From positions 248,001 through 312,000 of the forward strand of contig CANLQE010000002.1 in the NCBI GenBank assembly GCA_947493215.1: a stretch of DNA of 64,000 nucleotides, read 5' to 3'. The notes below the pieces were generated by a model. That model was not told the DNA's origin. It ran no database searches and saw only the letters and a program-made list of their open reading frames with translations. This DNA is from an uncultured Sphingomonadaceae bacterium. Lineage in GTDB: Bacteria > Pseudomonadota > Alphaproteobacteria > Sphingomonadales > Sphingomonadaceae. Position numbers and translations under genes: made by a program. Positions 16,964 through 25,796 of the stretch are shown here, piece after piece; the stretch's first letter is position 1, and each line of letters begins with the position of its first letter.

Positions 16964-18357
16964 TCGGCATGAATTTGCGCGTATTTCCGATATTATGTCT
17001 CATAACATTATCGGCCTGCTCGATCCGGGGCGGTCCCGACCTTGATATGGCCGCTGTTCCAGCAGCGCCTGATGGTTGGGCATCACGCCCCGACTTGGCT
17101 CTTACTAACGCCGATGGCTTGCAACCTGGTACGGTCAGCAATGGTTGGGTAAAGAGATTTGATGACGCGGATTTGGAGAACGCCGTTCAGGAAGCCTTTG
17201 CCAATAATCGCAATTTACAATCCGTATTGGCGCAGCTACGCGCGTCACGGGCTGCCATGCGCGTATCCCGGGCCGACCTTTTTCCAACTATCGATCTATC
17301 GGGAACCGCCACCGATGCGGAAAATGCCACAACGGTCTATGACGGTTCGCTCGAGGCCAGCTGGGAAGTCGATATCTGGGGCCGCAATCTCTCGCTTGCA
17401 CGTGCTGGTAATGCAGAAGCAAGAGCCGCTGCGGCCGATTTTGCCGCTGCGCGCCAGGCGCTAGCCGCTGCTGTAGCCCAAGCTTGGTATGATCGCAGCG
17501 CTGCACGCATTTCTCTTGATCTTGCGACCAGTGATCTAGAACGGCGCAAGGATACATTGCGAATCACCAATGCCCGCTTTCGCGCCGGCCTTGCCTCGCG
17601 TCTGGATGTTCGCTTGGCACAGGTTGCGGTTTCCAACAGCGAAGATCGCTTGGAATCCGCTTTGCGCACGGCCCGAAACGCAGCCCGCGCACTGGAGGTG
17701 CTGATAGGCCGTTATCCATCCGGCGATGCTGCTGGCGCCAGTGGCCTCGTAATGCCTCAAGCCCTGCCCAATATCACCGCACCGGTATCGGTTCTGGCCG
17801 GTCGACCCGACCTGATTGCCGCCGAAGCCCGCGTTGATGCTGCGGGCCTGCGCGCGGTGGATGCCCGGCATGCGATGTTCCCGCAATTGACGCTTCGTTT
17901 TGACGCCACGACCCGTAGCGGCAATTTTAGCGATCTGTTTGACCCAGGCACTTATATCAACGCTATTTCCGCTGGCCTGTTACAGCCATTGTTTAGAGGC
18001 GGCGCATTGCTCGCCGAAGCAGATCGGCAAGGCGAACTCGCGAAATCGGCCCTCTTCGACTATGCCCAGTCCACCTTAACCGCCTTTCAGGAGGTGGAGG
18101 ACCGGCTCGACGCCGAAGCGACGCTGGAAAGGCAAGTTGCCTCAACCGCCACGGCCGCGGAAGAAGCCCGCGCGGCCGTTGGCCTGACCCGCAGCCGCTA
18201 CATAAACGGGCGATCCACGATATTTGACCTGATAGACGCACAAACAACGGCCATCGCGTCAGAAACAAGGGCCATCGAAACCCGCCGCGCCCAGATCGAA
18301 AATCGCATCAACCTGCACCTCGCACTCGGCGACGAACCTCTCCCGCTAGAGAGTTGA
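16960..18357 (+). CDS. Outer-membrane efflux lipoprotein (NodT/OprM family)
   Basis: The 465-residue precursor has a lipoprotein signal with lipobox L17-S-A-C20, followed by two OEP repeats (about 60-240 and 265-455) rich in long helices with the family's A/Q/L pattern, ending in a segment resembling other NodT proteins (RAQIENRINLHLALG). It forms the trimeric channel-tunnel through which the RND pump encoded just upstream expels its substrates. The ATG overlaps the adaptor stop codon (ATGA). The order permease-adaptor-channel on one mRNA is seen directly. The transported compound is unknown. Confidence 0.9.
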   Translation: MIGMNLRVFPILCLITLSACSIRGGPDLDMAAVPAAPDGWASRPDLALTNADGLQPGTVSNGWVKRFDDADLENAVQEAFANNRNLQSVLAQLRASRAAMRVSRADLFPTIDLSGTATDAENATTVYDGSLEASWEVDIWGRNLSLARAGNAEARAAAADFAAARQALAAAVAQAWYDRSAARISLDLATSDLERRKDTLRITNARFRAGLASRLDVRLAQVAVSNSEDRLESALRTARNAARALEVLIGRYPSGDAAGASGLVMPQALPNITAPVSVLAGRPDLIAAEARVDAAGLRAVDARHAMFPQLTLRFDATTRSGNFSDLFDPGTYINAISAGLLQPLFRGGALLAEADRQGELAKSALFDYAQSTLTAFQEVEDRLDAEATLERQVASTATAAEEARAAVGLTRSRYINGRSTIFDLIDAQTTAIASETRAIETRRAQIENRINLHLALGDEPLPLES

Positions 18358-18480
18358 TCGGTCAGAATTTCTCGAAGCAACATCATGTTTGAGTTTGGCA
18401 GGGGAAATCGAATGACGGTAGTTTTCTCGTTCGGAATTTCGCAGACATTATGTAATGCAATCAGATTGATAACCGCATAG

Positions 18481-20154
18481 ATGATAGACATGAATGTCCG
18501 GCGTGCTCTTATCATCTTTGCCTTGCTGCTTGGCTTTGCTGCACTTGGCTTGTTCAATTTAACCCAAAAATCAATTGTCACAGCCGCTGCCCCTTCTGAT
18601 TCACTTCAGAAGACCGGACCGATCCAGCTGAGCGTCATCGCACAGGTTGGCCCTTGGCCCATCGCATCTCGGCTCATTGGATATCGCGGCAGATTATGGT
18701 TCGCCAATTCCGTCAAAGGTCGCAATCATAATTCGGCCGATATTTGGAGCTTGGATCCTGCAACCGGGAACAAACGGTATGAACGCCATTTATTTAGCCA
18801 GGATGCCGGACTTCCCTTGGTATCAAAGGGACTGCTGTATTGGCCATTTGAGGATGCGTTGCTATCCTTTGGCAATGGGGTGGTTGAAGTCACTGATGGA
18901 GAGACTTGGCATCCGCTGGTGATACCCAATGCTCCAATCTATCACACCAGTCAGTTGTTGGAGTGGCAGGATGGATTACTGGCGATCACCGGAACCCGCA
19001 ATGCCGGGATGCAATTTTCAAAAGATGCGGGGCGCAGTTGGGAAGAACTCTACATCCATCCGACACCATCAACGCATGTTAGCCGCCTCAAGGAGATGCT
19101 GGTCTTTGATGGTAAAACATATGCATCGCTCAAAGATGCCAAAGTCAAACGCCTGACGAGATGGACCGGCGCGGGCTTCCAGACGGTCAATAGTTGGCCA
19201 CTCAATCGCTATTTCAATGGCTTGACCGTTCACAAAAGCGCTCTTTTTGGAATTGTTGGACGCGGCGATGAGCGGGAGATTTGGAAATTTGATGGATCAC
19301 GCTCCGTTCGCGTTGGCTTCAAGGGCCCGTTCACCGATCTTACCAGCGATGGCGAGCAACTTTGGATGGTCGCGAGAGATGGCCGGCTATGGTCCAGTGC
19401 TGATGGTGAGAAGTGGATCCGCCACGGTGACCTAAAAAATGGCAGACCCGTTTCCATTCAAGCCATTTCAAAAGGCATTTATGTGGCCGGAGCTGGGGAT
19501 GATGGGCGAGCTATTGTCTGGGGGCCGCGCGGTCACATGATAGCTACCGGTGCGCAGCCCGTGGATTTCAACTCGCAACGCCCAATCAAACCCACGAACC
19601 AGAACTGGCAGGTGGTAGGTCAGAAAATCGATAAGCTATTGTCAGATCCGTCGACATACGGATCATCGGGAAATGGCCAGCTGCGCGCGCTCGTTTCCCA
19701 AGCTGCATCGCAAGGGGCGCCATCGGGATTTTTCGCCAATCGGCTCAACACCAAAATACCATCGGTAACAGTGTCCGCGTTCGGCGGGAATATGGAACTC
19801 AAAGCACAAGATATCGCGCATTCAATATTGCTCTCGGCTATGGAAACTGCCGGTTATCCCAATGTCCCCATAAAATATCTACTGGACCCTTGGGACTCTG
19901 CGCCCAATTCCTATGAAAAATATTTTGAACTCGAGCTCAGTGCACTCAGAGCTGTTGCCGGTTCCGGCCAAAACGATAGCGCCACCATTGACGCTCTATT
20001 GGCGAGACTCGACTTTTCGGGCGATCCGCCTTGGTTAAAGTCGCAAGTTATCGGCACCCTTACGGCCGTGAGCGGAGAGCATTTTGGTTATGACATCGCT
20101 GCGTGGAGAAAATGGGCACGGATTAGAAAGCAGCGCCAAATCACACCGAATTGA
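18481..20154 (+). CDS. Exported/anchored protein with Asp-box (BNR-like) beta-propeller
   Basis: The 557-residue protein begins with a hydrophobic signal anchor (about 8-27). The next 350 residues are rich in W, G and D and contain an Asp-box, S180-x-D182-x-G184-x-x-W187 (SKDAGRSW), with degenerate relatives at about 138-143 and again near SSADGEKW. This is typical of sialidase-like or photosystem-assembly-like propellers. The last 200 residues look helical. I do not recognise a specific family and no catalytic signature is evident. It lies 123 bases after the RND operon in the same direction and may be independently transcribed. A start at ATG 18490 is equally possible. Confidence 0.6.
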   Translation: MIDMNVRRALIIFALLLGFAALGLFNLTQKSIVTAAAPSDSLQKTGPIQLSVIAQVGPWPIASRLIGYRGRLWFANSVKGRNHNSADIWSLDPATGNKRYERHLFSQDAGLPLVSKGLLYWPFEDALLSFGNGVVEVTDGETWHPLVIPNAPIYHTSQLLEWQDGLLAITGTRNAGMQFSKDAGRSWEELYIHPTPSTHVSRLKEMLVFDGKTYASLKDAKVKRLTRWTGAGFQTVNSWPLNRYFNGLTVHKSALFGIVGRGDEREIWKFDGSRSVRVGFKGPFTDLTSDGEQLWMVARDGRLWSSADGEKWIRHGDLKNGRPVSIQAISKGIYVAGAGDDGRAIVWGPRGHMIATGAQPVDFNSQRPIKPTNQNWQVVGQKIDKLLSDPSTYGSSGNGQLRALVSQAASQGAPSGFFANRLNTKIPSVTVSAFGGNMELKAQDIAHSILLSAMETAGYPNVPIKYLLDPWDSAPNSYEKYFELELSALRAVAGSGQNDSATIDALLARLDFSGDPPWLKSQVIGTLTAVSGEHFGYDIAAWRKWARIRKQRQITPN

Positions 20155-20177
20155 TGACATATTTGATATTATATTCG

Positions 20178-20783
20178 TTACGCCTCGAGGCGATTGGAAA
20201 ACCAGATTGCGCAACCGGCAAAAAAAGTCGCTACTGCGCCAGCCATGCCAGCCAGTGGCACGGCGCCTAGCCCCAAACGCAAGGCAGCGATGTTGAGGGC
20301 TATCGCGATGACGCCGGCTATCAAACTGACGATTCCAACCATTCGCGCAATACCCGTGGCCTTGCGAAACAGCGACAGTCCGAAAAATATAGCAGCTAGT
20401 CCTAGCGCTACCTTCGCCAGATAGTAGAATAGAAACGATCCCGCCAGCACGGTACCCATAAGAGGCGCAAATTCCTCGCCAGCGTTAGTTGCGGGCAGAA
20501 ACATGGAAAGCCCGATGCCCGACTGAACCATATTTATCAAACCGGCTATTACCAGCGCGGACCAGCCAAACTGCGTATCTGTAGACCGGACCAATCCCAC
20601 TAGGGCGGCAATTGCAATAGAGGTAAATAAGACAAGTTCCATGGTCCAAATTGTAGATCGCAAAGGCCAGCCTTCGACAATCCCAACACCACTGAGCGTT
20701 GCCGTATATATTATTTGTGACAATACGGTGAGCAGAAGCGCAACCGATACAAATGTTGCTAAACTGCGTGTTGTTTGTGGCAT
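20178..20783 (-). CDS. Small integral membrane protein of unknown function
   Basis: The 201-residue protein has six hydrophobic segments (about 8-30, 45-66, 72-95, 108-132, 137-160 and 165-195) with few charges between. AGGA lies upstream of the ATG. No catalytic or binding motif is recognised. It is convergent with the Asp-box gene, 23 bases away, and divergently spaced from nothing obvious on its 5' side, where an AT-rich region (20784-20870) probably holds its promoter. Function unknown. Confidence 0.6.
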   Translation of the reverse strand: MPQTTRSLATFVSVALLLTVLSQIIYTATLSGVGIVEGWPLRSTIWTMELVLFTSIAIAALVGLVRSTDTQFGWSALVIAGLINMVQSGIGLSMFLPATNAGEEFAPLMGTVLAGSFLFYYLAKVALGLAAIFFGLSLFRKATGIARMVGIVSLIAGVIAIALNIAALRLGLGAVPLAGMAGAVATFFAGCAIWFSNRLEA

Positions 20784-20910
20784 TATTGATCCTGCATTTT
20801 ATAAAATATAGATAGTATTCGGTCTGACATGCAAATTGGTTACAACCGACATAAACCGTGATCCAAGTGCAGAATTTTTCGCTTAGCCCCGAGCGGACCG
20901 TTCCAGTCTT

Positions 20911-21360
20911 CTATCCCGCAGCTTCCTTGATCGCCCGGCGGATACTCATATAGGTTGCGCAGCGGCAGATGTTACCGCTCATTGCAACGTCAATATCTTC
21001 ATCACTCGGGCTTGAATTTTCCGCCAGCAACGCTGTTGCGGCCATGATCTGACCCGATTGGCAATAGCCACATTGCGGGACATCATTCTTTACCCAAACT
21101 TCTCGAATTGCGTCGGCAGCATTTCCTGTCACACCTTCGATCGTTGTAACCTTAGCGTCTCCAAGTGAGTCATGCGCTGTGATGCAAGACCGAGTGGGAC
21201 TTCCATCCACATGCACGGTACAAGCGCCACATTGCGCAACCCCGCACCCAAATTTTGTGCCAGTCATTTTCAGATGATCGCGCAAAACCCAAAGCAATGG
21301 TGTTCCCGGCGCCGCATCAACCGTTTCAGTTTTTCCGTTGATATTCAGTGTTGTGGTCAT
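20911..21360 (-). CDS. iorA: Isoquinoline 1-oxidoreductase-type [2Fe-2S] subunit
   Basis: The 149-residue protein carries both iron-sulfur sites of the molybdenum hydroxylase small subunit: the plant-ferredoxin-type C39, C44, C47, C59 and the helical-domain C97, C100, C132, C134. It passes electrons from the molybdenum subunit, encoded immediately upstream in transcription (iorB), to an acceptor. The ATG lies 3 bases past the iorB stop, with AGGAG inside the end of iorB. The order iorB-iorA is the reverse of the commoner arrangement. No electron-accepting cytochrome c gene is adjacent. The symbol reflects family membership, not a proven isoquinoline substrate. Confidence 0.85.
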   Translation of the reverse strand: MTTTLNINGKTETVDAAPGTPLLWVLRDHLKMTGTKFGCGVAQCGACTVHVDGSPTRSCITAHDSLGDAKVTTIEGVTGNAADAIREVWVKNDVPQCGYCQSGQIMAATALLAENSSPSDEDIDVAMSGNICRCATYMSIRRAIKEAAG

Positions 21361-21363
21361 GAC

Positions 21364-23760
21364 CTACTCCTCTGCCTGTGCGGTTGCTTTTGTCGGCAAA
21401 GTCAGACGACTGCCATTCGCGCCGATAATTGGTAATGTTCTGATCCGATGGCCAGTGGCATTGAATATTGCATTGGCAAGCGCTGGAGCGGCGGGCGGTG
21501 TCGCTGGTTCACCGACACCGGCAGGGGCGCTATTCGATTTAACGATTTCCACTTCGAATGCCCTTGGGGCCTCTTCCATTCGCAGAACCCGCCAAGATGG
21601 GAAATTTTCTTGCACTATCGCGCCGTTTTTAGCGGTTATTTCCCCAAATAAAGCGTTGGACAAACCATAGATTGTTCCGCCTTCCATTTGCGCACGGGTG
21701 TGACGGGGGTTGATAACCGTGCCAGAATCAACGGCAAGCCAAACCCCCGGGATGGTCAGAGCGCCTTCTGGTGTCACCGCCACTTCGACAATAGTGGCAA
21801 TGTAAGACAGGAATGACCGATGAACGGCAATGCCAAGACCATGTCCTGCGGGCATCTTGCGGCCCCATTTAGCCATGTCTGAAACCTTGTTCACCACATT
21901 GGTAAGCCGTGCTGTTTCGATGGGATATTCTTCGAGCGAGGCATCATAATTTGGGTAAGTTGCGCCTTCCGCATTGGGGTCTATTGTTCGCGCGTCTCCA
22001 ATCAGCTCCAGCAAATAGTCTTTCTGGTCCTTCCCAGCAGCGTGGGCCATTTCTGCAGCAAAGCTCTGGACCGCGAATGCGTGATAAATATTGGAGACAG
22101 AGCGCAACCATCCGATCCGGACATGCCCTTTCGCATTGCCTGATTCCACTTGCAGGTTGGGCATAGCAAATGGCACATCGGTGGCTCCCAATCCCATTTC
22201 CCCATCTGTTGGAACATCCATGCCCGGGACGAATGTCGAAGCGATAGGCGGAAAGACAGTGCGGTGGAGATAGGATGTACATTTTCCGTCTGCATCCAAC
22301 CCAGCTTCAAGCCGTTGCGCGCTGACAGAGTGATAAAATCCATGACGGACTTCGTCTTCCCGGGTCCAAGTTACCTTGACGGGTTTACCGACTTCCTTGG
22401 CGATCAGGGCGGCCTCGACCACAAAATCCGGCTTGGATTTGCGCCCGAAAGCCCCGCCCAGCCAAGTCGCATGTACGGTGATATTTTCCTTGTCGATTTT
22501 CAGCAGATCAGAAAGGGTCTGGCGTGTCGCCTGTGGGTCTTGCACGCAGGCCCAGCATTCCAGTTTGTCACCATCCCATTCCGCCGTCGCTGCTGGCGGT
22601 TCCATAGGTGATTGTGACAGATGCGGTGCGTAATATTCCGCTTCAATCTTTTGCGCTGCACTAGCAAGGTCCGACGCTACATTGCCTCGCTTGCGTCTTA
22701 CCGTGCCAGAGCGTCTGGCCGTTTGTTTCATCTGTTCAGCGAACGTCTCGGAGTCATAACTGGCATTGGGGCCATCGATCCAGTTGATCTCCAATGCACT
22801 GCGCCCCTGAATAGCCGCCCATGTGTCGGTCGCGACAACAGCCACGCCTCCCAGAGGTTGAAAAAGGGCCGGTGCACTTGGATCAGGTAGCTTGACCGTT
22901 TGCAGTACGCCCGGGATTGCCAACGCATCCGCGTCACGGACCGCGCCGGTTTTGCCAAATAGCTGCGGCGGACGGGCAACCACAGCATGGACCATTCCGG
23001 GCCTGTCAACGTCAATGCCAAATGTGCCCTCACCCCGCGTGATGCGAGGGATGGTGAGCGACGGGATTTCTTTGTTGATGTAACGCCAGTCTTTGGGATC
23101 TTTCAGCGTGACATCTGCTTCCTCGGGAACTTGCAGTCTGGCCGCTAGTTTCGCGAGATTTCCATAGGACAAGGTATCGCTATTTTGGTTATTGCTGACC
23201 AGGCCCTGTGAGGCCGAACATTCTGACGGTTTCATTTTCCAATAGACCGCTGCTGCCTCGACCAACATCTGTTTCATGGCAGCGCCGGCAACGCGCAGCC
23301 TATGGAAATTATACCGCACCGACCGCGATCCATCGGTATTCTGATCGCCATAGCGTTCATGCCCCTCGGCCTGCACGATCTCCACCTTGTCCCACGCAGC
23401 CTCTAGCTCGTCAGCAACAATTTGCGCCATCGACGTCCAGACCTGCTGGCCCATTTCCGAGCGGTGGCAGGTAATTTTGACCGTCCCGCTTTCTTCAATC
23501 GCAATCCACAAAGCTGGTGTTGCGTCGCCGCCTTTCACTTCTGTCAGGGGACTGGGACCGGCTTCGGGCAGCTCTATTGCGTTGGGGTCAATTTTTGGCT
23601 CCTCATAACTAGAGCAACCAGCAAGGGCGACACCGACAACAAACAAACTGGAACCAACGACAAAGCCCCGACGCGACAGATTGGTAATCACACGCTCGTC
23701 GGAGATCGATGAGCTGCTTTTTGTACTGCCGGGAATAATCCCAATATTGTGCAAGAACAT
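21364..23760 (-). CDS. iorB: Isoquinoline 1-oxidoreductase-type molybdopterin subunit, Tat-exported lipoprotein-like
   Basis: The 798-residue protein has a twin-arginine signal (SRRGFVVG with R30-R31) and a Cys in a lipobox-like VALAGC (C49), so it may be lipid-anchored in the periplasm. It then follows the xanthine-dehydrogenase-like fold of IorB, with the catalytic Glu in the GVGEPATPPAAP loop (E751) near the C-terminus. Such enzymes hydroxylate N-heterocycles or aldehydes using water and molybdenum-cytosine-dinucleotide. AGGAG precedes the ATG. It forms a two-gene unit with iorA. No XdhC-like cofactor insertase is encoded nearby. The substrate cannot be told from sequence alone. Confidence 0.85.
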   Translation of the reverse strand: MFLHNIGIIPGSTKSSSSISDERVITNLSRRGFVVGSSLFVVGVALAGCSSYEEPKIDPNAIELPEAGPSPLTEVKGGDATPALWIAIEESGTVKITCHRSEMGQQVWTSMAQIVADELEAAWDKVEIVQAEGHERYGDQNTDGSRSVRYNFHRLRVAGAAMKQMLVEAAAVYWKMKPSECSASQGLVSNNQNSDTLSYGNLAKLAARLQVPEEADVTLKDPKDWRYINKEIPSLTIPRITRGEGTFGIDVDRPGMVHAVVARPPQLFGKTGAVRDADALAIPGVLQTVKLPDPSAPALFQPLGGVAVVATDTWAAIQGRSALEINWIDGPNASYDSETFAEQMKQTARRSGTVRRKRGNVASDLASAAQKIEAEYYAPHLSQSPMEPPAATAEWDGDKLECWACVQDPQATRQTLSDLLKIDKENITVHATWLGGAFGRKSKPDFVVEAALIAKEVGKPVKVTWTREDEVRHGFYHSVSAQRLEAGLDADGKCTSYLHRTVFPPIASTFVPGMDVPTDGEMGLGATDVPFAMPNLQVESGNAKGHVRIGWLRSVSNIYHAFAVQSFAAEMAHAAGKDQKDYLLELIGDARTIDPNAEGATYPNYDASLEEYPIETARLTNVVNKVSDMAKWGRKMPAGHGLGIAVHRSFLSYIATIVEVAVTPEGALTIPGVWLAVDSGTVINPRHTRAQMEGGTIYGLSNALFGEITAKNGAIVQENFPSWRVLRMEEAPRAFEVEIVKSNSAPAGVGEPATPPAAPALANAIFNATGHRIRTLPIIGANGSRLTLPTKATAQAEE

Positions 23761-24005
23761 GAATGGTCTCCTGTGTGGTTAGTCAATTTATCCACGGCAT
23801 TTTTATTGCATAGTGGCTCTTACTCGATTTCGGTCTTCGCTAGCGGTAACACCGAACGCTCGGGAATATTCTCTGCCAAACTCTGAAGGCAAGAATTCTC
23901 TCGATATTGTAACGGCCCCACGGACATTGTCGAAGTAAAAATTTTCGTGCTGACCACACACAATTGCCTCAACGATCCGCATTGGGTCAATTTTTGGTCA
24001 GACTT
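23761..24005. other. Gap between the cyclase gene and iorB
   Basis: About 245 bases. It lies 5' of iorB and 3' of the cyclase operon, both on the minus strand. It must hold the iorB promoter, but no clear promoter or terminator hairpin was recognised. Confidence 0.25.
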
Positions 24006-25796
24006 CTAACATAATGTATAAGTGGGCTCTACGACTGATCGCCCTTTGACTTGAATATCGGCCACTTTTCGGAAAACCAACGAAGGCGCAGCGTTCATGG
24101 TGGCCTGACCAATTAGAATGTCGACTGCCTGTTCTCTGCACTCGCCTTCGAGACGCGAGGCCAGGTTGACGGCGTCGCCCAGAACCGAATAATCGAACCT
24201 ACGATCCGACCCCATATTTCCGACCACACAGGTACCCGTGTTGATGCCAATGCCCATCCGGATAACCGGTACATTGGACCCGTCCGGCAGCATCGCTTGG
24301 ATCTCGCGATTGATATTTTCCATTTCCGCGAGCATCTCGCGCGCCGCTTCCAGCGCGTGCAGGGCATGGTCGGGATCATCCAGTGGCGCATTCCAGAAGG
24401 CCATCACGCAATCCCCCATATATTTGTCGATCGTGCCACCATGCCGAAGAATGATATTAGACAACGGGGTGAGTATCGTATTGATCATCCGTGTCAATCC
24501 TTGTGGGTCGTCCTGCATTGCCTCGGAAATAGAGGTGAAGCCGCGGATGTCAGAGAACAGGATTGTCAGCTCGCGGTTTACGCCGCCCAGATTAAGCAGA
24601 CTCGGGTCATCGGCAATTTTCTGCACCATTTCCGGTGCCAGATATTGACCGAATGCATTCTGCACTTCACGGCCCCTTTTTTGCTCACCAGCAAAATCGC
24701 GCGTGGCTATCGCTGCCACGCCAAGGATTAAAGCGACTGATGGAGCTACCGGACCGATCCAGAACCGCCCATATTGCAGCAAAATCCAACTCCCACCAAT
24801 CAAGCCGAGCAACGCTAGCGCCAACAGCAGCGCCTTCCTGACCGGAGCCGTGGGTTGAGAGACCAGCAGCGCGAGCCCGGCCGCAATGACAACAAACAGA
24901 ACCGAGAGCCAGCGCGGGGCTTGTCCGATCGCCAGTCCTGTGCGCAGATTGTCAAAAATCGTTGCCTGAACCTCGATCCCCGGAGTCAGCTGGCGCGAGC
25001 GCAGGGTATAGGCGGTTTCGAATGCATCAATGCCGCCAGCCGCTACGTCAGCATTGGTCTGCAGTGCAAAACCGACAACCACGATCTGATCCCTGAGATA
25101 ATCAGGCGGGAGAAAAGCCTCAGGGTCGAGCGCTTGGTAATAGGAAATGGTGGGATAACTGCCAGCCGGACCAAAATGTTGAATCCGCTGCGGCGTTTGG
25201 TTCTCCGATGCAGCCTCCCCGGTGGTCATCTCGATCAGCTTGGCCATGAAACCGTCGCGATAGAGCGGCATGTTGCGCAGCACCCCGTCTCCGTCCATCG
25301 AGAGGCTGGCGATACCGGAACGCGCGCCAGCTGCGGTCAGCCCAGGCATGGGTTCCGTGCGCACCAGCGTGCTACCATAGGGACGTTCGATCATGCTTTC
25401 ATCGGCGGCGAGGATGATATCCGGGCCCATTGCATCAATCAAGGCCTGATCCTGCGCTTCACCAGACGGTTCGGCAAAAAGGACGTCAAAGGCAATGGCT
25501 TTGGTCCCGGCCTTGCGCAGCTGACGGATCAGTTCAGCATGTTGCGAACGCGGCCATGGCCATTGCTGGCCAATAGCGTCCATGCTCGGTTCGTCAATTG
25601 CGATCAGCGTGATGCCGGGCTGTTCGGGCTGTGCCGGTTTGGTCGTCGACAGATAGTCAAAGCTGCGCCCGTCAAGATCGCGCATGACGGCGGAAAAGCT
25701 CAACAATCCCACAAGCAGAGCGACGATTAAAACCAATATCACGCCCGATAGGCCGCGACGCGGCGAAAGTCTCTCCATCATGCTTGGAGCAGCCAT
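24006..25796 (-). CDS. CHASE2-domain class III nucleotide cyclase
   Basis: The 596-residue protein has an N-terminal transmembrane helix (about 16-36), a periplasmic CHASE2 sensor (about 40-295), two or three transmembrane helices (about 296-367) and a cytoplasmic class III cyclase domain. The metal-binding aspartates D416 (FSDIRGF) and D462 (KYMGD), purine-site K458 and the VNLASRLE segment are intact, suggesting adenylate cyclase activity; the second purine-selecting position is Ser, so guanylate production is not excluded. Its ATG immediately follows the stop of the FecR-barrel gene, with AAGGTG inside the last codons of that gene. The pair probably forms one envelope-to-cytoplasm signalling unit. 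Confidence 0.85.
   Translation of the reverse strand: MAAPSMMERLSPRRGLSGVILVLIVALLVGLLSFSAVMRDLDGRSFDYLSTTKPAQPEQPGITLIAIDEPSMDAIGQQWPWPRSQHAELIRQLRKAGTKAIAFDVLFAEPSGEAQDQALIDAMGPDIILAADESMIERPYGSTLVRTEPMPGLTAAGARSGIASLSMDGDGVLRNMPLYRDGFMAKLIEMTTGEAASENQTPQRIQHFGPAGSYPTISYYQALDPEAFLPPDYLRDQIVVVGFALQTNADVAAGGIDAFETAYTLRSRQLTPGIEVQATIFDNLRTGLAIGQAPRWLSVLFVVIAAGLALLVSQPTAPVRKALLLALALLGLIGGSWILLQYGRFWIGPVAPSVALILGVAAIATRDFAGEQKRGREVQNAFGQYLAPEMVQKIADDPSLLNLGGVNRELTILFSDIRGFTSISEAMQDDPQGLTRMINTILTPLSNIILRHGGTIDKYMGDCVMAFWNAPLDDPDHALHALEAAREMLAEMENINREIQAMLPDGSNVPVIRMGIGINTGTCVVGNMGSDRRFDYSVLGDAVNLASRLEGECREQAVDILIGQATMNAAPSLVFRKVADIQVKGRSVVEPTYTLC

Noticed and set aside
20181-20192. Perfect palindrome CGCCTCGAGGCG
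   Set aside because: It lies within the last codons (R-L-E-A) of the small membrane protein gene, and no T-run follows; probably codon-driven.
24855-25730. 291-residue open frame on plus strand
   Set aside because: It is antisense to the CHASE2 cyclase gene, whose domains are unmistakable; the frame has no recognisable motif.
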